In this document: piece by piece, positions 1 through 12,600 of the stretch
Numbering within the stretch: the first letter of the stretch is position 1
How the letters are laid out: every line of letters starts with the position of its first letter
From: Branchiostoma floridae
Lineage: Eukaryota; Chordata; Leptocardii; Amphioxiformes; Branchiostomatidae
Reading direction: 5' to 3'
Length of the DNA stretch: 44,152 nucleotides
NCBI RefSeq assembly: GCF_000003815.2
Contig: NC_049980.1
Span: 4,467,690-4,511,841, forward strand
Program-made: the position numbers and the translations under genes
The notes under the pieces: generated by a model
Told to the model about the DNA's origin: nothing
Database searches by the model: none
The model's input: the letters and a program-made list of their open reading frames with translations, nothing else

Positions 1-519
1 TCATTTTTTTACCAGCAATCACTTATCTTATCATATCAAGCAAATCTTATATGAAACCGGCATTATTTTTTTCTGTAAAATGCTAGAAAGGATATTCTGC
101 ATAAACTTTAAGAAAATTGCTCTTCATAGCACAGTACAATCCTGTTTCATGTAACTACTCCAAATTCCTTGGTGAGTCGCAGTAAGCAAGGAGCTTTTAT
201 CAAAAGCTCCTTGCAGTAAGTGATATACATTTGTACATGTAGCTGGTGCAACTATTGTAGGGGGGTCTGGAGGCATGATGCAGAGTATAAGAGGCATCCA
301 GAGGGGCAAATTTCATTTTTTGTCATGACTGCTAGTGATCACACATGACCTAGTGGCATCCCTGGTCAAGAATTTCATGTTTGTCAGACGATCTGCTCCC
401 CAGTGTACGGGCGTCTAGTGCATTCAATTTATCGTAATTTTAAGAAAACGCATCCAAGTGACGCCTGAATGCATGCCTGGCTAAAAAAGCCTGTGAGGGG
501 GTGGGTGGTTTAGTCTTAC
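1..519 (-). other. TUBGCP5 intron, with a perfect 13-bp hairpin at 186-214
   Basis: No exon found. Bases 186-198 (GCAAGGAGCTTTT) and 202-214 are perfect inverted copies with a 3-base loop. A related hairpin with the same AAGGAGCTTTT core is at 40853-40886. Confidence 0.6.
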
Positions 520-676
520 TTGCATTGCCTGTAGGTAGTCCTCAAGTTGATACTCAGTTTTCAGTAGTTCCACCAGTAGTCTGCTGACAGTGGAGCACCT
601 CTGTAGGATGTGTGGGTACAGGCATCTCTGCAGGGCCAGCTGGACAGGCTGACTACCTTCTAATGGCACACCAGTC
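520..676 (-). CDS. TUBGCP5: TUBGCP5 exon h (start of GRIP2 region)
   Basis: 157 nt between acceptor ttggtgtacag and donor CAA|gtaagac. Encodes TGVPLEGSQPVQLALQRCLY, PHILQRC and ..TEYQLEDYLQAMQ. The LxxCLYPHI and YLQAM motifs mark the beginning of the conserved C-terminal GCP domain. The intron separating it from exon g is about 8 kb and holds the GPCR gene. The next coding exon is not visible in bases 1-519. Confidence 0.92.
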
Positions 677-3600
677 CTGTACACCAAGGTGGAATCATGA
701 AAGTGTGTGAATCTAACTGCAAAGGAGCAAAGCCCTTAAAGGGACATTCCACTCCAGAAGGGGGTGGTGTTTTCCAATAGATAATGTGTCAATGAATACA
801 TACATAAAATCAGCCGAATTTTGTGGAATTCACATTGCGCGATGTGTGATTTAATTTGTAAAACAATATGACATTCACTAAACCCATGCATACCCTACCC
901 ATGCATATCCTATACGCATGGACACTTTGTTTATTGTGCATATTTTCGGAATAAATGAGGATCGCTAAGCCCACCGAGAAAGCAAATTGCTCATCAGATA
1001 GCAAAGAACACATAACAAGACTAGATTTCTTAGGGATCCTGAAATTAGTTTGTAGAGTCCATTCCAAGACACCATGCAGATGTTTGTTGCCATCCTTTAG
1101 AATTGATTTTAAAGTTTTGTAATTATATGTCTAGGACATTTGATACTTCAGAAATATTTTTAACACTGTTTCAACAGTTGAAAAATATAAATTAATATTT
1201 CCTTGGTCCTGTAAAACTTTGGAAATATTCATGGTGTGAAATTGGATACTTCTGATGGTTTCTAAATAATGATAACAGCATTCTACCATTATTTACCATT
1301 TTCTACCATTTTTTGTAAATGGTTCAGTGGTCTGGAAAGATAGCAATTCACACATCCTTGCAAAGTATGGTTGGGTGCCATGCAACAATGGCCCACCACA
1401 AAGGATCCACCAGTGCCCAGCAGTGAAATCTAAAAATATACAGATGCAACAATAGGGCTTACTTTTATGGGGGCAATAAACCAATTTTACCATTTGGTTA
1501 AGTTTACAAATATTTGTAAATATTTGTAAATGTGAAATAATCACACAGAGGTTTCATAATTATTCTAAACAAAGATATTTTTGTACAGTTACTTTCAAAA
1601 TGTTTCTAAAATATTCAAAGGAATTCAAATAGATGAGTATTTTCTTAGTCAATTTTTTGAAAAGAATTTAATTATTGTGGCTCAGATATTCTTTTATTAA
1701 AATTAATTCAGACTAATTATAAATATCGCCTAAAAACCCTCATGGTGTCTTGGAATGGACTCTAACCTTTACCTAAACGTTTTGCACTGGGTACTTTATC
1801 ATATAATATTACTTCCTAAAATTAATATCTATCGGAAAATAACACTCCTGTGTGGAGTGGAATGCCCGGGGCACCATCCGGAAAGTAGTTCGCTCAGGCG
1901 TTCATTGTATACTACATGTATGTATATACAGTCATGCAGTCGGTTCTAGCTCTGACATTCATTATACACTAAATATAGATCGCTTCTCTGCTGTTCCGTC
2001 TGGGAACAATGACCATCTCAACGTCTGGAATCGTCCAAATTTGCATAATTAAATAGGAGTCTCTATAAATGTAAATCATGATGAAATTTGCATAGTTAAT
2101 AGAAGATGTAAATGATGTAAATTTGCATAATTAAGTAGGATTCTCTAGAATTTCAGTGTTTTCCAGTCACAAGACTTCAAAATATGTATATAACTAAGGA
2201 CAGGTGCAGGATTACCTATAATGAAAATAAGGTCCCAATTGCATAATTGATGCAAAATGCCATAATTTCTTAGTCTGAATAAATATGTAGTTCAATAATG
2301 GAAATCACATATTTGTAACATGTGTTGATTAGTTTAACATGAAAGTCATCATGCATGGAGTAGTTGTAAAAGACATTTAGCATTATAATGTAAAAAAAGC
2401 TCTGAATATTTTAGGTACGAGGTCTCTGTAATAGATAGATCATGGGAGTGGCCTGACTATAGTGGATTTGGTACTGCTCCGCCNNNNNNNNNNNNNNNNN
2501 NNNNNNNNNNNNNNNNNNNNNNNNNNNNNNNNNNNNNNNNNNNNNNNNNNNNNNNNNNNNNNNNNNNNNNNNNNNNNNNNNNNGCTTCATTGGCAGTGAA
2601 AACCAAATCCACATAGTCAGGACACTACCAGGATCTATCTGACTTAGAACATGGCCATCTTTCCGAAGCAAAATACACTTTTTTAGTCATTAGAAACATG
2701 CAGTTTGTTTTCCTAGCAAGCGAACAGACAGGCTATATTCTTCTCCTATTTCCCATTCATGACCCTGGTGATGGCGCCTCACACCTTTCCTCATGAGGCT
2801 TGTGTGAAATTCATGTCTGGTTTTACAACACTTTTTTGCACCACAATGCCATTGTTCTGTGGGTGTATGTCAGATCAATCCCAGTTCCCAACCTGACCTC
2901 AAATGAGCAGGACGTGGCATGTCATGGAGGCCCATTTTCTCGAGTATGTTCAGGGAGGCCCATTTTCTCGAGTATGTTCAGCCGTTTTCACAGTATGTTC
3001 AGGCGAGTTCCGTACACAACCCGACATGTCTGAGTTCCAGCTCGAGCTGGTGTAAAACGTTTTGCTGCAGCATGGTGGCATCTCTGCCAAACTGTTCTGT
3101 AGTTTTGATCCCGACCAGTTCTTGCCAGACAGACCGGCCGATGTCGCTCCTGCCTCCTCCCCCATTTCATTCGCCCTGCTGTGCTGGAGCAACCGTTCTG
3201 ACGAGCTGTCCTGTTCCCAGTTTGACCCGTTCCTGGTAGACCACATCATGCATTATCTTCCTGCATTTTTAGTTTGTTTCTCGTTTATGGAAGTATTGAT
3301 CGTTTTGATCAATTTAACTCGCATGTTTTTATGTAGCATCTCTACTAGTTTTTCTTTACTATCTGGGAGCCTGTTCCCTAGCTTGATGTAACCAAGGAGG
3401 TTATATTTTTCATGTCTTTGAAAGTTTGATGTAACGCTGTTTGTACATTTTCTTGTTACAAGAAACTCTTTATTATTGTCTTGTTCGTTTTCTGACTTTC
3501 TTTCAAGATCGTAAGAATTTCCTTTGTTTATGTTATGAATAAAGATGTTCAGTAACATAGGTTGATTTGCTGTTTCCCTTTTTGTTAATTCTTTAATTGC

Positions 3601-6600
3601 TTTTATTTGCATGAGAAAGGTGGGCGTCTCCAACTTAGTCAATTTATTCGTTGGTTGGTACACCCCTACCCCAAGGGAGACCATTCAGTTGAATGGTGGG
3701 CGTCTCCAACTTAGTCAATTTATTCGTTACTTAGTACACCCCTACCCCTAGGGACACCATACTATGTGGATATAGTCACAAGAAATACTCGCTCCTGATT
3801 GGCTGAGGAAAGATGGCCATGTTCTAAGAACTCTTGTTTGTTTGTAGAAATAAGTACAACCAAGCACAAACATGGCTTAGAAGATCTTTATTCATTATAA
3901 AGTCATAATCAAGGTGACAATAAAATTGAATAAAACAAGTTTTATTCTACAAAATTGATGCAAGCAATTTACAGTGCCTTGTTTTATATCTATCAATGAT
4001 AAACAGTTACTATTGGAAGGCATATACATGTAAACTAAGTTAAACATTTTCCATTATTTAACACCACAGAGTAACCATGGACTACATAACAGTACTTGCC
4101 ACTGTTGTTTAGTGGTGCTGTAACATTGTACTTGTAGATTAAGCAGTATGTTCAGTGGTTCCAAGTCAGTTCGTTTCAGTCTATGTCCACTATGGCAATA
4201 TCTCCGTTTCCTGGCCCTCTGTGCGAATCCTCTGGCCCTCCCATTCCGTTGGCATTATGGATGATATTGTGTTGATTTCCCACTGGAGACTGTCCACCTG
4301 GAGCCAGACCTGGTGTGTTTTGTCCCTCTCCATGTGCAGAACCTTGCTGTAGATTTGGGGGACCTCCTGTTCCAGCTTGGTTCTGGTTTCCCACTTGAGG
4401 CTGATCATCTGGAGCCAGACCTGGTGTGTTTTGTCCCTCTCCATGTGCAGAACCTTGCTGTAGATTTGGGGGACCTCCTGTTCCAGCTTGGTCTCCCTGT
4501 GGGTCCACACGGTTTCCTCGCATCACGGTGACAAGTGTCTGATGGATGCCTGTCATTTTTTGCCGGATTGCATCCCTTAACTCCTCCGTGCGGATGAGGG
4601 TTGCCATCGGGTTTATGATCGAGTTCAGAGAATAGAATGAAAATAATATTTCCGGACCAATCCAGCGAGCACAGGTACTTGGGTAACGACTGCACACTGC
4701 CATCAGCAGGAGGGGTACCAGCCAAAAGACAAAAGCCACAACTACATAAATCATTACAGTCCTGGACTTGTACACCCTTGCTTCATATTTCCTCAGTGCC
4801 TCCTCTTGTGCAGCATTGTTTGGCTGGTTACCCCCCGCTATGTTTTGTACAGGACCATTTTCTCCTTCTACCCCCGGGGGAACCCCTGCCTGTTCAAGCC
4901 TTCTCTTTTCTCGGTCTCTGATCGCTACATACACACTTATATTTGTGAACAACATGACCATGCACATCAAGAACATTATACTTAGGCACATGATGATATA
5001 GGCCTGGGGAAAGTAATAAGTGCAGGTATCAGTGGTCAGGGTCTCCATATGGAGACAGTTCCAGCCCATACTGGGGGAGAAGGCAAACAAGGAGAAAATA
5101 ATCCACGAAACAATCATAGCTACGACTGCACGCAGTTTAGCACTATCGGCATGGATGTGGAAGTATATAGCATGCTTTACACCAGCATAGCTATTTATAG
5201 ACAATAGAGATAGGGCTGATGCCGAAGTCATCTGACTGAATATGAGGAAGTTTAAATAAGTCACTGAAAAGTCATACATTTGATTGTGTCCAACATGACC
5301 TACTGTGTGATACAGGAGTCCAATGCCTGCAAAAACATCAGCCATTGCCAGGTTTGCCAGGAAGAAGTAGATGGGTTTGCGCAGTTCTTTGTACCGATGA
5401 TTCCCAAGATCACAACAGCATTGGCGATGATTTCGATAAGTCCTATCAGGGAAAAGACAATGTCAGTCCCTGTTCCCAGTCTCACAAGGTCCTCGTGCAT
5501 GGAGCAGGCTTCGTCGGCTTGTGCGATGGATGCGGTATTGTTCTGTAGATGCCACCTGTAGCAGCCGAGTAAGCTTGTAAACTCAGGAGCAGATGTCTCC
5601 TCGGGGAGCATCCATGGGTTGGAGCTGTTGTTGAACATGGTGGAGCTGAATCTTCTACAGTCTGAGGCAGGTTGTAAGATTCTCTATTTGTGGCGGACTC
5701 TGATTCAGTTTATGGCTGGATTCGAAGGCAGGAGCGACGATGCGTCTACACCTGATCGTAACGGGTTTGATTCTGCGGGAGAGCGCGGAACGGCACGACA
5801 GCGCTTTGCTCAATGAGACTTACGTGGGCTGTTGCCATAGATACATATAGCAACCCTTGAAAACAACTAGTAGTAACCATGCTGAGGGATGCCAATTGCT
5901 TTTAACAGTCTATCTTTTCCAAGAAATATGCCTGCACTGCCAACCTTTTTGGCATGCAGGTGGCAAATATGAGAAGAATTAATGAATAAGACTATGAATA
6001 CGTCATTCTTGTCCTTCAGTTGAAATCATCATTGACATCTCTTAGATGCCACGTCCTTGAATGCATAAATAGAGCTGTACAATATTTTAAAATCTATTGC
6101 TACGGAAAGTTTTAAGCTATTATTATAATAGAAATTAGTAATAATTGCTTGCTTAGCAGGTGTATATGTGCAGATGTTGGATGCCTCAATGGACTACATG
6201 TGTATTTTGTGGTGTTATTTACCTAAGTATCAAGTCTTAATTAACAATAATTATTATATTACTACAAAATGTACATGTGAAGATGTGGTTTATTGAATCC
6301 TAATAGGGTGACTCTCTTTCCAAGTTTCAGATCAAACATAAAATTTGCTGTTGTTCGTTCCTCAATAAATCTTCTTCTGTCATGAACCAATCAGAGCTTT
6401 GAATGCATGCCAGTGACATCAGCATACTGTAAATGTATTTAATTTCGCGGGGATTTAATTTCAGCGGGAAAAAGGACTTTTCACTGTGGTTTTAAGTTCG
6501 TAGTATATAGCACCATGCACTGTAATCTCTTACTGCCATGGAAAAATGTTTGCGGTGGTTTTAAGTTTGCTGTGAAGTGGCCACCGTGAAAACCGCAAAC

Positions 6601-9600
6601 ATTAAACCACCGCAAAAGTTTCTGCATTTTACAGTATTACATGCAGAGCATAGTATTACAGCAAAATATGAACGAAATGCAAATATTTACAATCACCAGT
6701 TTGTGATTATCGCAAAACCTGTATATATTTGGTAATTACACGTTTGCAATCATAGCAAACCTATTATAGTTTCTTAAGAGGCATTATAAATTACTGGGAA
6801 GAAAACATCCAGCATTTTCTCAAAAATGTTGCCTAAATTCTAGTTTGGACAAACTTTCCTATGATGTCATATTTGTAGATCTATGCTTTGATTTGATTGG
6901 TCCCTACTGTTGCCATGCCTACATAACATTTGCTAGACCAACACAACAGCTATTGTGTACAACCTGCAGCCCTCTTAATTGGTTTTTCCCCCTTTTATAA
7001 GAAATATTCCCTCATTGCCGGTCTTGTTGACAGGAGGCATGGTTGGAATCTGAGGGGTGACGTTAGTGAAGCTGCCAGCAAGTGAATATGTTTGTTATGC
7101 AGCAACAGTAATATGCTGCTTTCAAAGGGACATTAAAGAATTCTAAGTTTGAATGCTTGCAATTGCTAGCCGTCACTCATGGATGGTCCCTGAAATGTAG
7201 TTTGCAAGAGGTTACTGTCGAGCACATCATGTACATGTATGTTAAAGTACAGCTGCAGCACAAGATGGGCAAAACTCACTTAGACTAAGATTTAGGGGCT
7301 CCCGTATTGTCAGGGAAGGCAACATTTTTTTTCTTCAAATAAGGCCATGTTGATTTGATTATATGAATGACATTAGATCCCAAAACTGATGCAAGCATGC
7401 AAATAAAAAGAAATTTTGGCCTGAAAACTAAGTTGCCTTTATTATGACATCTATGTCGTGAACAACTAGTAGTAACCATGCTTAGGGATGCTAATTGCTT
7501 TTAACAGTCTATCTTTTCCAAGAAATATGCCTGCACTGCCGACCTTTTTGGCATGCAGGTAGCAAATATGAGAAGAATTATTGAATAAGACTTTGAATAC
7601 GTCATTCTTGTCCTTCAGTTGAAATCATCATTGACATCTCTTAGATGTCACGTCCTTGAATGTATAGACACAGCTTTACCATATTTTGAAATCTATTGCT
7701 ACGGAAAGTTTTAAGCCATAATTATAGAAATAATGTTAGTAATAATTGCTTGCTTAGCAGGGTGTATATGTGCAGATGTTGGATGCCTCAATGGACTACA
7801 TGTGTATTTTGTGGTGTTATTTACCTATCAAGTCTTAATTAACAATAATTATTATATTGCTACAATGTACATGTGAAGATGTGGTTTATTGAATCCTAAT
7901 AGGGTCTCTCTTTCCAAGTTTCAGATCAAACATATTGTTTTTGCTGGTGTGTTCTTCTTTCCTCAATATTCTTCTTCTTGTTCTGTGACACGAACCAATC
8001 AGAGCTTTGAATGCATGCCAGTGACATCAGCATACTGCATTTAAGTTTGCGGAGATTTAATTTCACAATAGCAGGAAAAAGGACTTTTTGCGCTGGTTTT
8101 AAGTTTGCAGTAGCACCATGCACTGCAGTCTCCTACTGCCATAGAAAAATGTTTGCGGTGGTTTTAAGTTCGCGGTGAAGTTACAAACAAGTTTTCCTCA
8201 GTTTGACGCTTGACAAAAAATGGTACAAATAGTATCTCCGACAATATAGTGTTCTCAACGCAAAAGTGCCACCTACATCGGCCGCAATGTCATATACATG
8301 TAGCAGTGAGAAGCAGTCATGTAGCAGTGAGAAGCAGAACTCCAGTTCGCAGAGGATTATGTCTGACAGACATTGAAACGTCAGCAGGTGAGATTACCGT
8401 AATTCACTTTGTCTTCACGGTACCAAACTTTCACGGTCTGTGAAAATTTGACTTGTTCTCAGAACTAAATGTTCACGGTGGCAGCAGGTGCATATGAAAA
8501 AGTATCTTGTATTATTTGTTATCAGTAATGATAAGTTCAAGTTACAGTCATCACTGTGAAAACCGTGAACATAAAAGTACATGGAAAAAATCAGGAATTA
8601 CAGTAACTGGTTGTGTAAAACTTTACTAAAAGAAAATTCCTATGTCCTATGACCTACCAACATGATGAAATTATTTTCGGAATCAATAATTACCTTGTTC
8701 CATCTTGCTCTTGTTCCGATGAATCCATCACAATGGCCTTTAGAAAGTTCTTATCTAGAAGACTGTCCTTCACGGCTGTGTCCAGTACTCTGTGTAACAT
8801 GGCACTGGATACCATGACAGGTCCCACATGGTCTGGTGGACACAGACTGGAACCGGTCTGGTCCAGATCGTCTGTTACCTCCAGAAAGGTTTGCAGGGAC
8901 TGGACAAACTCTTCATACAGCGGAACTGGGAACTCTGCAAGGGAAGAAGATACTAATCAACTTCATGCAAAGGCTAATTGCAGGCATACGTGGAAATACA
9001 ATCATGATGATAGTAGTATAGACTTTTTAAACTTTTCAAAAATTGAAAGGTGCTGCAAGTTATTGCTAAAATTTGAGTGCTTACTTTATTTGAGGCTCTG
9101 GCATGTATAAATGGGAAAACGACCTGAAATAGAGCAAGGTGGTGCTGCAGTTCTAGGAAAGAAGCAAAACTATCCAGTGTTACATTAATTTTTGTTTTGT
9201 TTAAAATATTTCCGACTGCTGCCTACCCCTGCGTCAGGGGTCCCAGCAGCAGTATACTCTTACCACGGATAGTGAATGAGTGAGTTCAATTCTGTTACAG
9301 AACCATAAATAGGAATAGCGGACCTTGCTTATGATATGAAAATGTTTGTAATAATAACATTCAATAATGATAAATGAGGAGCAAAATCTGAGCACTGACC
9401 GACTCTCCCTCCCATCTTGCCCAGAGCCTTGAGTAGTTCCATGGACTTCCCTGCTAGGATAATCTCCTTAAACACCGACTTGAGGAACACTGGAATGAAC
9501 TCTTCCTCCTGGTTCTCCCTGTTTCAAAACAAGAACAAGAATTGGAATGAGAAGCCTTAAAATGGGGTTTACCAATTACAACATTGTATTAAACACATTT

Positions 9601-12600
9601 GATAAAGCCTACATGTAACATCCTGATCTGGTAAACCTGTACCTACATTTTGTAAACAAACTAAAATGTAAAAGCATGTCTTATTTTTTCAGATATACAT
9701 GAAAGGCCAAAAGGTACTGTACTAAATTTGATTCAATGGATCCTAGGGACAACCCAAACCTGACACATTGTGCAAGGTTGGCAAAGAAAAATGTTGCCTT
9801 CATCATAAAATCTACACTTACTAGTAACTTACAAACAATACTAAGTAAGGTTGAACATATGACTGAATACCAATTTGGAATTGTTTTGTCACTACATGTA
9901 TAATCAAACAGTGTCTATTCTAAAAATCTAGACATCTAACTAGCTTGTTTTACCCATCTTGTTTTCTTACACTCTCACTAAATTTGGAGTCTGTGGAAAA
10001 TGTCCTCCTTAAAATGAACTTGCTCTATCCTAAATGACTTTGTGTTATTGTACTGGTGCTGGGTTTGATTTGGTTTGGTTTGGTTTGGTTCAGTTATTAT
10101 ACAGATACCCATGCATTAGTGACTGATATGTCACTATTCTTCCTGGAGTCCGGGTGATTTGTAGAGAATCACCAATTTTAGACGGAAAGATTTTGCACCA
10201 TCCCACACTGCACCATCGCACGTGTGGGGGTTCTTTAACGTGCATGGGGCATGGCTCTCCCCAGACATGGGACCACCATTTTATGTCCTATCCGAGGGAC
10301 GGAAAAAAATGGTACCAATACACATCCCTAGTAATACTATTTTCACACTACTGCACCTTGTTTCTTTGTCCGTCTTCCCTTCATGTAAGTTTTCCTCCTG
10401 ACCATCCTCCTTCATGGAACTTCCGGGTGTGTCGTCTTGGTGCACGGGAGAACAGGACACAAGGAACGCTGACTCCCAGAAATCCTCGTGGAAAACATCT
10501 ACCTTTCCATTCCTGTCAACATACAGAGATCAAATAAATTCTAAAGTCAGAGCATGTGTCTTCTGGTTATATAAGAATTATTAAGATGTGATTACGAGAT
10601 GTTGATTTGTTTATATATGTACATTGTGTGTGGATGACACTCATAACTTCAGAACTCAAAAATAATCTTAAAAAGTTTGACTAAAAAAAAAAGTTGCCTT
10701 CAGTCTGAAATCATAAAGATTTTATTTGTTAACTTCCTCTCATACGATGATGATTTGTTTTATTTGTTATAAGACAAATATTACAAATAAAGAGATTTTG
10801 AGGACAGTGTGGCACTACACTCAAGTTAAATGTCTTTATTTTATTAGTCGGACCCATATAAAAAGGACAGACAAAAGGAAAAGGTACCGGTAGTACCAAA
10901 GACTTTTGAGGCTGTATTGAGCAATGGTTAATAATCCACTCACTGCAGTTTCTTAAGGCACGGTAATGGAAAGCGAAGCCCAACTGACTCCTTCCATTGC
11001 CTTTTGCCTCCCCAACCAAAGTCTGGTACTCATTCTTACACCATGGCGGAGTGACAAAAATCGTGCAAAGCGCCTTTCCCAAGGGCACAAGATTAGTGAC
11101 ATGACGGGATTGAAACCCTCTACCACTTGGTTCTGAGCCCAACAATCTGATGTAACACCACAAAATCCCCCCCAAAAATTTTTCAGTAGTCAGGAAGGTT
11201 GAATGAATGATTTAAAACACACAATAGACACAGAGTACATGTATCTGGTCCAGCTACCATAGGGTTATAAACTATGAAAGACATAATTCACATAAGAATG
11301 CGAATGCCACAGTTAAAATATGAATCAAAAGGATTAATGAATAGAAGAACGTACCTCTGTATGATGAACTCCATGGCAGGGTCGATGAGGTTCCCTTTGT
11401 TTACCCACCCATCTATAATCTCCAGGTATGGCCGTAATGTCTGGATCCATAGGGGCAGCAACAAGGGGAGCTGAGCAGAGAAAACAACAACAACAAACAC
11501 TGGTTACCAGTTACACTAACTGCATTCTTGACGACACATTTTGATGTAAGTAGAACTCTAGCAATATTAACTGCCACAGCAATTCACTCATTAATTTTTG
11601 CCTGATTTTGGAAAAACAAATTTATAACAAAAAAATCTTTCCCCTAGGGAGATGGTAAACATGATGTGTGGTAGCCTTCATTATATTGTCTTGTAGAAGT
11701 GACACTAGTGACTAGTGAGGTACATGAAGCCTTGATTGAACTTGAAGAAGTAAAACAACGTAATTTCTTGGTAGTTGTTGATTGAAGTGGAAGAGACACT
11801 TGTGTGATACATGAAGCCTTGAGTGTAGTTTCCAAATTGGTAAGCGCAGTGCAACTACATGTGTACATGTACCTTGGTCACTTTGTGTGTGCCTCTTGAA
11901 TAGAGGAATAAGACAAGGCTAATGTTGGCTCATAGCACTATGCTTTGCCACTACAATTGTTGTTACATTTACAAAATTTACAGTGGAAATTTGGGCATCT
12001 TGATTATTTACATGAGATTACATACATGTACTACCTATCTTGTTTTTTATTGCCCTCTTGCATCAAATTTGAATTCTGTTTTAAGAGGATGTCATCCATA
12101 AAATTTACTTGCTATGGCCTTATTAAGAAGTTATGTTAAAGAAAAATTGGACAATACTGTGGCTATGACATACCTTAGTGTTTGCAGCATCTCCCAGTGT
12201 GTTGTACTGTAGGATGTTCTGATACAGAACTGACAGTAGCCTTCAGTATACATACCTTAGTGTTTGCAGCATCTCCCAGGGTGTTGTACTGTAGGATGTT
12301 CTGATACACAACTGACAGTAGTCTGGAGGCCTTCAGTATACATACATGTACCTTAGTGTTTGCAGCATCTCCCAGGGTGTTGTACTGTAGGATGTTCTGA
12401 TACAGAACTGACAGTAGTCTGGAGGCCTTCAGTACACATACCTTAGTGTTTGCAGCATCTCCCAGGGTGTTGTACTGTAGGATGTTCTGATACAGAACTG
12501 ACAGTAGTCTGGAGGCCTTCAGTATACATACCTTAGTGTTTGCAGCATCTCCCAGGGTGTTGTACTGTAGGATGTTCTGATACAGAACTGACAGTAGTCT

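Larger units (their letters stand above)
9519..11354. other. TUBGCP5 intron rich in repeats
   Basis: Contains a (GGTTT)n run near 10065-10090, an interspersed repeat at about 10140-10530 and a SINE at about 10985-11165. No extra exon is needed: phases of the flanking exons match directly. Confidence 0.6.

Noticed and set aside
2919-3239. Overlapping 99-109 codon ORFs on both strands
   Set aside because: Partly built on a 28-bp tandem repeat; no protein-like conservation recognised.
3253-3684. 143-codon minus-strand ORF, lysine-rich
   Set aside because: AT-rich intron DNA overlapping a 76-bp tandem duplication, with no recognised family; it could be real but is unsupported.
8649-9110. 153-codon plus-strand ORF
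   Set aside because: Antisense to TUBGCP5 exon g, whose minus frame has correct splice sites and family motifs.
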